Shown here: one piece after another, positions 1 to 4,149 of the stretch
Layout: the number at the start of each line of letters is the position of its first letter
Numbering within the stretch: the first letter of the stretch is position 1
Source of the DNA: Promethearchaeota archaeon
Lineage (GTDB): Archaea; Asgardarchaeota; Lokiarchaeia; Sigynarchaeales; SOKP01
Length of the DNA: 16,011 bases
Assembly: GCA_016839905.1 (NCBI GenBank)
Contig: JAEOTJ010000180.1
Location: 1 to 16,011, forward strand
Reading direction: 5' to 3'
Translations under genes and position numbers: made by a program
The notes under the pieces: generated by a model
What the model saw: only the letters and a program-made list of their open reading frames with translations
What the model was told of the DNA's origin: nothing
Database searches by the model: none

Positions 1-219
1 ATACCGAGAATCCCACTCTCCGGTGGTTATATTTCCATCAAAGATACAAATCGGTCCATTGCTGGTGCGCGGAACCATTAAATTATTCAAAGCGTTACTA
101 TCACTGTCGAATTCGTCTAATTCATCATATTCGGATATAAAGATTAAAGAAGAGATATTAAGCATTAAAAGTACGATAAATAAAATTATTAAAATGTGTT
201 TTTTCAATTCAATTACCAA
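1..219 (-). CDS. N-terminus of a secreted or anchored protein, possibly CBM9/DOMON-like (partial)
   Basis: The reverse strand reads openly from an in-frame TAA (220-222) to the window edge, giving 73 residues. I place the start at the TTG at 217-219; a second TTG at 205-207 is also possible, and there is no clear SD. Residues 5-30 (ELKKHILIILFIVLLMLNIS) have a lysine pair followed by a long hydrophobic stretch, as in a signal peptide or N-terminal anchor. An acidic linker (EYDELDEFDSDS) follows. The last visible residues, IFDGNITTGEWDSRY, match the 'DG.i..gEWd' opening strand common to CBM9-like/DOMON-type sugar- or haem-binding domains. Only the first strand is inside the window, so this domain call is tentative. 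The plus-strand ORF on the same bases has no such organised features and is treated as a shadow. Confidence 0.6.
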   Translation of the reverse strand, partial: MVIELKKHILIILFIVLLMLNISSLIFISEYDELDEFDSDSNALNNLMVPRTSNGPICIFDGNITTGEWDSRY

Positions 220-349
220 TTAAATTAAGTTGATTATGATTTACTTATAAAAATTGAAATATAAACATTTTTAAAATTAAAAAAGAAGACATATCGAATT
301 TAACAAATTGTAAAAAATCTTGAGATTAAAACTAAAAGCATTAAATAGG

Positions 350-442
350 TTATCTTTTTTCCCTTTCTTTATATATTATTTCTAAGAACTTTTTTAATAT
401 TAGCATGCCATGAGGCTTCATTTTGATGGATTTGGGATGGAA
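350..442 (-). pseudogene. trpG 3'-end fragment D (oldest position, farthest from trpG)
   Basis: The reverse strand reads FHPKSIKMKPHGMLILKKFL followed by a charged tail and a TAA at 350-352. This corresponds to residues 176-195 of the intact TrpG in this window (FHPESIKMKPHGMKILKNFL). Over 59 aligned bases without gaps I count about 52 identities with the fragment at 2084-2386 and about 46 with intact trpG. The catalytic-triad Glu of the FHPES motif is Lys here. Homology begins four bases after the stop codon of the DUF5615 toxin gene, with no start codon and no amidotransferase body. It is a remnant and not a gene. Confidence 0.8.
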
Positions 443-446
443 TAAA

Positions 447-803
447 TTATTTTATTTTAGATAAGAAATCTTGGTTTAGTACAATTTTTCTATTTGTACA
501 ATTAATTTTATCTTTTTTAATCATATCTAGGAATTTTTCAATTAGAGGAATTGTAAATTCGTCCCGATTTGGATTAACATCTAAAATAATAATGCCTTGA
601 TTTACTATATATTTCTCTTCTAAAAAATCTTTATCAAAGGTTATTAATGTAAAATTCTCAGAGTTAATAAGAGTAACAAGATCTCCATTCTTAATTCCAA
701 ATATTTTTTGATTTCTCACTGAATCGACTTGAAAACCATAATTTTTTATGGTATTTTGCAGTTTCTTTGTAATATTCTCATCACAGAAGAATTTATACTT
801 CAT
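447..803 (-). CDS. DUF5615 (COG4634) PIN-like toxin
   Basis: A 118-residue predicted PIN-like RNase toxin, the partner of the DUF433 antitoxin upstream. It opens with the family signature MKYKFFCDENI (Asp8/Glu9), has Asp41 in the middle (KNGDLVTLI) and ends the core with TFDKDF (Asp57/Asp59). These acidic positions are expected to hold the metal ion in Mut7-C/DUF5615 proteins. The length is usual for the family. An upstream ATG at 824 would add seven residues (MEKWKLL) in front of the conserved start; I prefer the ATG at 803 because the family begins MK.-.DEN and a GGAAA lies 8 bases upstream. This start overlaps the antitoxin's last codons by 11 bp, so the two are translationally coupled. 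Its stop is followed within four bases by a trpG-tail fragment. RNase activity is family knowledge; the target RNA is unknown. Confidence 0.85.
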   Translation of the reverse strand: MKYKFFCDENITKKLQNTIKNYGFQVDSVRNQKIFGIKNGDLVTLINSENFTLITFDKDFLEEKYIVNQGIIILDVNPNRDEFTIPLIEKFLDMIKKDKINCTNRKIVLNQDFLSKIK

Positions 804-1035
804 TAATAATTTCCATTTTTCCATTATATTTGTCTACAATATGTCCAGCATAAATTAAACAAGCAATTACTTGGTCTCGAGATAAATGGTCATATTCTTG
901 TAGAATTTGTTCAATAGTCCACCCAGAAGAGACTAATTCTAAAATAAAGCTTACCTTAATTCTGGTCCCCTTAATATGTGGCTTGCCAAAACATATTTCT
1001 GGATTGATAGAAATTAATTCATTAACATTGATCAT
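793..1035 (-). CDS. DUF433 (COG2442) antitoxin
   Basis: An 80-residue protein with the full DUF433 signature: ISINPEICFGKPHIKGTRI near the N-terminus (residues 9-27), then a helix-turn-helix-like region with WTIEQILQEYDHLSRDQVIACLIYA (about 39-63). DUF433 proteins are the usual antitoxins of DUF5615 PIN-like toxins. They are expected to neutralise the toxin by direct binding and to repress their own operon. The ATG is preceded by a strong GGAGG at 1045-1049 with a 9-base spacer. The gene is first in a two-gene operon and overlaps the toxin by 11 bp. The pair sits between two remnants of the trpG 3' end (1192-1263 and 350-442), which suggests it arrived as a cassette. Confidence 0.88.
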   Translation of the reverse strand: MINVNELISINPEICFGKPHIKGTRIKVSFILELVSSGWTIEQILQEYDHLSRDQVIACLIYAGHIVDKYNGKMEIINEV

Positions 1036-1044
1036 AAATTTAAT

Positions 1045-1049
1045 CCTCC
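1045..1049 (-). promoter_or_regulatory. Shine-Dalgarno of the DUF433 antitoxin
   Basis: GGAGG on the minus strand, nine bases upstream of the ATG at 1035. It is the strongest ribosome binding site in the left part of the window and fixes the antitoxin start. It is much better than the weak GGAAA in front of the toxin, consistent with more antitoxin than toxin being made. Confidence 0.65.
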
Positions 1050-1191
1050 ATCGTATAATTATCTTTCATTTCTTTAATGAGAATATATGATTATTATTCA
1101 ATAATATTACTCTTACTCAGGCACTATTAAGAAAATAGTTATTTAATCTTAAATAATTATTTATTTTAAAACTCTATTAATATTTAATTTT

Positions 1192-1263
1192 TTATAGATC
1201 CAAGAAGTTCTTTAAGATTTGTATGTTGTTGGATCTCATCTTAATGGATTCGGGATGGAATTG
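1192..1263 (-). pseudogene. trpG 3'-end fragment C
   Basis: Directly after the VapC stop (1267-1269) and one ATG codon (1264-1266), the reverse strand reads QFHPESIKMRSNNIQILKNF, then LDL and a TAA at 1192-1194. It aligns codon for codon with TrpG residues 175-197 and keeps the catalytic His and Glu of FHPES. Over 59 bases I count about 44 identities with the fragment at 2084-2386. It could not make an amidotransferase: the first ~174 residues, including the nucleophile Cys, are missing. It lies in the same reading frame as vapC, so readthrough of the vapC TAG would add this tail; I see no sign that this happens. Confidence 0.78.
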
Positions 1264-1266
1264 CAT

Positions 1267-1782
1267 CTAAATGTTCTTTAATTTTTGTTTAAAAACTTGA
1301 TTATCAAATTCCTCATCGATTTCGAGTATTAAGGGAGGATAGAAAACAGGATCTATTCTTTTATAATTTTTTAATTCTAAAATATTTTTATCATGTGTAG
1401 CAATAGTGGAGACTTTTAATCTATCCATGGTTGCCAAAATCAAAGTATCTCGACCTCCAATTCCATGCAATGAATAATCCTTCATTTTTTGAATAACATC
1501 TAATAACAGAATACTATCGATATCGATTATTTGACAATTTTCAGTTGAAATTAATGCCAAGATTAGATCTTCTATAGTTTCTTTATCTAAATCTTTTCTT
1601 AAATCGGCGAGTTTATAAAGATGATGCCCCACTTCTATGGGTATAATCGCAGTTAATACAATATTTTCTTTGAAAAGAATTCCATCCTTTTCTTTACCGT
1701 TTAACCATAATTTAATATTTTGATGTTCAGGAGCATTAACATCCCAATAATATATCCAAATCTGAGAATCTATGGTAATCAT
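1267..1782 (-). CDS. vapC: VapC-like PIN-domain toxin
   Basis: A 171-residue PIN-domain ribonuclease, the toxin of a VapBC pair. The four expected acidic residues can be placed: Asp5 in MITIDSQIWIYYWD, Glu50 in IPIEVGHH, Asp112 in GGRDTLILATM and Asp131 in ATHDKNI. These make the usual Mg2+-binding quartet. The protein is about 30 residues longer than a minimal VapC because of a C-terminal extension (PPLILEIDEEFDNQVFKQKLKNI). It starts 3 bases after the stop of the AbrB-type antitoxin gene, so the two are co-transcribed. The TAG stop abuts a remnant of the trpG 3' end. RNA cleavage is inferred from the family; the target cannot be predicted. Confidence 0.87.
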   Translation of the reverse strand: MITIDSQIWIYYWDVNAPEHQNIKLWLNGKEKDGILFKENIVLTAIIPIEVGHHLYKLADLRKDLDKETIEDLILALISTENCQIIDIDSILLLDVIQKMKDYSLHGIGGRDTLILATMDRLKVSTIATHDKNILELKNYKRIDPVFYPPLILEIDEEFDNQVFKQKLKNI

Positions 1783-1785
1783 AAG

Positions 1786-2031
1786 TTATTCAATTATTTT
1801 TTTAAATTCAATAGGTTCCTTGATTACACCCTTCAATTTCTCACTAAAATCTTCTGATTTTTTTATGAATTCTTCCATTGAAGTAGATTTTCGAAGTATA
1901 ATTTTACCATCTTGAACTTGAAAGAGCATTCTCTCTCCAGATTTTAGATTTAACATTTTTCGAATTTCATTTGGAATGCAAACTCTACCTTTATCATCTA
2001 TTTTTGATTCTGCGTTCATTTTTAAATACAT
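1786..2031 (-). CDS. vapB: VapB antitoxin, AbrB/SpoVT (swapped-hairpin) family
   Basis: An 81-residue antitoxin. Residues 7-49 are a typical AbrB/SpoVT/MazE-like swapped-hairpin DNA-binding domain: ESKIDDKGRVCIPNEIRKML, then an LKSGERMLFQ turn and a DGKIILRK strand. The C-terminal part (SMEEFIKKSEDFSEKLKGVIKEPIEFKKIIE) is the helical toxin-binding tail. The start could be Met1 (2031) or Met5 (2019). Neither has a good SD, so the mRNA may be leaderless or nearly so. A palindrome lies just upstream at 2045-2065, suitable for self-repression. The gene is separated by 3 bp from the PIN toxin downstream. The pair lies between two trpG-tail fragments. Confidence 0.87.
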   Translation of the reverse strand: MYLKMNAESKIDDKGRVCIPNEIRKMLNLKSGERMLFQVQDGKIILRKSTSMEEFIKKSEDFSEKLKGVIKEPIEFKKIIE

Positions 2032-2044
2032 TTAAAATATGATT

Positions 2045-2065
2045 CCACTATGTGTACCTTAGTGG
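2045..2065. promoter_or_regulatory. Palindromic operator candidate for vapBC, with adjacent TATA-like box
   Basis: CCACTA at 2045-2050 and TAGTGG at 2060-2065 form perfect 6-base inverted arms around a 9-base spacer, 14 bases upstream of the vapB ATG. On the minus strand a TTTAATTATTTT stretch (about 2066-2078) lies immediately before it and could serve as TATA box. That would put the palindrome over the transcription start, where a swapped-hairpin antitoxin would be expected to repress. It is one short palindrome in AT-rich DNA, so it is only a candidate. Confidence 0.4.
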
Positions 2066-2083
2066 GAAAATAATTAAACTTTT

Positions 2084-2386
2084 CTATTTCAATTTCAAGA
2101 AATTTTTTAATATCTGCATTCCATAGGGCTTCATTTTGATGGATTCGGGATGGAACTGAACACCTTCAACAGGATATTGTTTGTGTCTAACAGCCATTAT
2201 TGTACCATCGTCAGCAGTGGCAGTAATTTTAAGGTCTTGAGGAAGAATATCTCCTTTAGCTGCGAGAGAATGATAGCGAATAACTTGGAGGGGATTAGGT
2301 ATATCCTTAAAGATTTTTTCTTGATCATGAAAGATTTTTGATTGTTTTCCATGCATGGGTCCTACTTTAGCTCTGCCAACATATTA
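2084..2386 (-). pseudogene. trpG 3'-half fragment B (C-terminal ~98 residues)
   Basis: The reverse strand encodes a TrpG C-terminus beginning at the codon for Tyr100 of the intact copy (YVGRAKVGPMHGKQ...) and ending with TAA at 2084-2086. It is preceded in frame by a stop. It keeps RYHSLAAK, AVRHKQYP and the catalytic VQFHPES, with no frameshift or internal stop. Over the last 89 residues I count 80 identities with the intact TrpG of this window. It lacks the N-terminal half with the nucleophile elbow (GICLGHQ), so it cannot be an active amidotransferase. An ATG at 2354-2356 could start a 90-residue product, but no SD supports it. Together with 13337-13638 it forms a direct repeat flanking the 11-kb segment. 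Most DNA differences look synonymous. Confidence 0.85.
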
Positions 2387-2457
2387 ATTTTTTTTATACT
2401 TAGTTGTCATATTTTTATAATATTATAAAATATTTTAATAATAGAAAGGATTGAACT

Positions 2458-2934
2458 GTGTCTAAAATGGAAGAAATAAATTACAATATTGATAAAATCA
2501 AAGAAATAATTGATAAAACAATTAATCTGATATTAATTAAGGATAAAACATTATTTGAAGATGCTGCTAATGAGAGAACAATTTCAGGAAAATTATCAAC
2601 TTATTTAGCAAGTGAATTTCCAAATATGGAAGTAGATCCCGAATATAATAGAGATATGCATGAAGTAAAGAGATTAGAACAAAAAAGGATAAATCCAGAT
2701 ATCGTAATTCATCATCGCGTCTCAGAGGATAATTTATTAGTTATTGAAATAAAGAAATCCCCTCCATATTCTTTATCATATGAAGAAGTTAAAAAGGATA
2801 TTGAAAGATTAAAAAAGATGACTTCAGATAGTAAGTATCATTACAAATTTGGATTATTTATCCTTTTTTATGTAGGAGAAGATTTTAGGAAAAATCCAAT
2901 ATTAAAGTATTATCAAAATGGTAAAGAACTTTAG
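2458..2934 (+). CDS. Small PD-(D/E)XK nuclease-fold protein
   Basis: A 158-residue protein with the layout of a restriction-endonuclease-like fold. There is a helical N-terminus, then ERTISGKLSTYLASEFPNME (Glu39 on the first core helix), VDPEYNRDMHEVKR, the strand NPDIVIHHR with Asp81, and LLVIEIKKS with Glu97 and Lys99. D-(X15)-ExK is the expected catalytic arrangement. Proteins of this type, with 'vD.EYNR..h..K....PDIivH.R', are common accessory genes of unknown substrate. The GTG start is chosen because AAAGGA lies 7 bases upstream; an ATG at 2467 is the alternative. It stands alone, starting 71 bp from the broken end of trpG fragment B, so it is the first gene inside the 11-kb segment. 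It could act in element mobility or defence, or be a nuclease-like regulator; the sequence does not decide. Confidence 0.7.
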   Translation: MSKMEEINYNIDKIKEIIDKTINLILIKDKTLFEDAANERTISGKLSTYLASEFPNMEVDPEYNRDMHEVKRLEQKRINPDIVIHHRVSEDNLLVIEIKKSPPYSLSYEEVKKDIERLKKMTSDSKYHYKFGLFILFYVGEDFRKNPILKYYQNGKEL

Positions 2935-3030
2935 TTAATAGTTACATTAATTAAAAATTTTAGACTTGATATTTTTTAATCTGAAAAACTATTATAATAG
3001 TGATTATATTAGATTAGGAGTCTATTAAAT

Positions 3031-4002
3031 ATGAATCAAAATCAGGAAAAGATTATGGAATACTGTTATGCTAGATCTATTGATGATTTGATATATTCTA
3101 TTCCTATCAGAGATATATTGGAAACAGAAACATTTAATCAATTAAATATACGAATTCTTATTAGGGATTTAAACGATTTGGAAAATGAGGAATTAATTAA
3201 ATTGGATGGAAATTTTCCATTAGATAATTTAGAATTTTTATCCTTGAGAATTACACTTACAGGCTTATTAACTTGGGAAGAAAAAAATCCAAACTTACAA
3301 CCTTACTTTACAGAATTGACAAGAAAATTTTTGAATTTTGTTCAAGATGTAGAACTTGAAAGAATTGAATTGCAAGAAGGTGAAGGAGCTCAATATGGTT
3401 TTTTACCATTTTCAGAAGTTACTGAAATATTGGAGGAAACCTCTCATAGTAGCATTGTATTTATAATGAATAAATCTGATTCGATTTTTACTCAGAGAAT
3501 CGGTTTTACAAGGAGTAAAGGAATTATATTTTATGGTGAGAATGAGCCATTTTTAACTATCGAAGGAGTTAATTATTTATCTGAACATGCAATTAATGAA
3601 GATGATTTAGTAAATAATGAAAAATATGGATTAGAAATAAATAGAATTGATCAAGGAACAATTCTATGTAAATTCCCTGGTGATGCCGAATATATAACAC
3701 TAAAACATATTGCGGATTTTAACTCGATATTACCAGATTTCTATGCAGTAGCTGGAATGCAATTGGATAATGAAAATCAGATATGGTATTCAAAAGAACT
3801 ATATGGAAATCAAATACCTGTAATTGCCGAGAGTACGGGATTGTATGTTGAAGAAAATAAGGAAAATTTTACCGAAGTTAGAGAATTACAAAGAACTTTA
3901 ATTATAATTTTAATTCTTGGATTTATTTTTATTCCTAAAAAGTCAATTCAAATAGTAAAGAAAAATAGAGATAACCTAAAGGAAAATCTTACAAGACTCT
4001 AA
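3031..4002 (+). CDS. Unknown protein: winged-helix-like N-terminus, C-terminal membrane segment
   Basis: I do not recognise a family for these 323 residues. The N-terminal ~85 residues look like a small helical/winged-helix module (an 'IRILIRDLNDLENEELIKLDG' helix-hairpin, then LEFLSLRITLTGLLTWEEKN, typical of wHTH proteins). A middle of about 190 residues is rich in alternating hydrophobic/polar strands. Residues about 289-302 (TLIIILILGFIFIP) form a single membrane span followed by a basic tail (KKSIQIVKKNRDNLKEN). This predicts a protein tethered to the membrane with most of its mass at the N-terminal side. The ATG has AGGAG at 3016-3020. The TAA stop is followed at once by TAG and another stop, then by 44 open codons in the same frame, so the C-terminus may be truncated by mutation. 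Confidence 0.7.
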   Translation: MNQNQEKIMEYCYARSIDDLIYSIPIRDILETETFNQLNIRILIRDLNDLENEELIKLDGNFPLDNLEFLSLRITLTGLLTWEEKNPNLQPYFTELTRKFLNFVQDVELERIELQEGEGAQYGFLPFSEVTEILEETSHSSIVFIMNKSDSIFTQRIGFTRSKGIIFYGENEPFLTIEGVNYLSEHAINEDDLVNNEKYGLEINRIDQGTILCKFPGDAEYITLKHIADFNSILPDFYAVAGMQLDNENQIWYSKELYGNQIPVIAESTGLYVEENKENFTEVRELQRTLIIILILGFIFIPKKSIQIVKKNRDNLKENLTRL

Positions 4003-4014
4003 TAGGGTTATTAA

Positions 4015-4149
4015 GATTATAATGATAATAATGATTTATCCAGACTTGAAGGATTAAAAAGTCTTGAAAGTTTAAAAGACATTAAAAGAGGGATCATTCC
4101 AAACTCAGCAGATCTAAACCTTTTTATGGAAGAAATAAAAAAGGTTTAG
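4015..4149 (+). pseudogene. Possible decayed C-terminal tail of the 3031-4002 gene
   Basis: In the same frame as the upstream gene, after stops at 4000, 4003 and 4012, the plus strand reads DYNDNNDLSRLEGLKSLESL, then a tail ending NLFMEEIKKV and a TAG at 4147-4149. It has coding-like composition and a heptad-like leucine pattern, but no start codon before an internal ATG near the end. It would fit a soluble cytosolic tail lost through nonsense or frameshift changes. Chance openness over 44 codons in AT-rich DNA is possible, so I rate this moderate to low. Confidence 0.35.
4114..4149. terminator. Inverted repeat between convergent genes (terminator candidate)
   Basis: CTAAACCTTTTT at 4114-4125 and AAAAAGGTTTAG at 4138-4149 are perfect 12-base inverted arms around a 12-base loop. 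The right arm contains the TAA stop of the large minus-strand gene. It lies where transcripts from 3031-4002 (plus) and 4146-7115 (minus) meet, with T-runs on both strands. This suits a bidirectional terminator or mRNA 3'-end hairpin, although archaeal termination depends mainly on T-tracts. Confidence 0.4.

Noticed and set aside
23..223. Plus-strand 66-codon ORF at the left edge
   Set aside because: The opposite strand gives an uninterrupted signal peptide followed by a DGNITTGEWD motif. The plus reading has neither an SD nor a sensible domain.
1093..1105. ATTATTCAATAAT palindrome upstream of the DUF433 antitoxin as an operator
   Set aside because: It is made only of A/T around one C, and such palindromes are expected by chance in intergenic DNA this AT-rich.
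2150..2341. Plus-strand 63-codon ORF opposite trpG fragment B
   Set aside because: Antisense to clearly trpG-homologous DNA; it has no SD and no recognisable feature.
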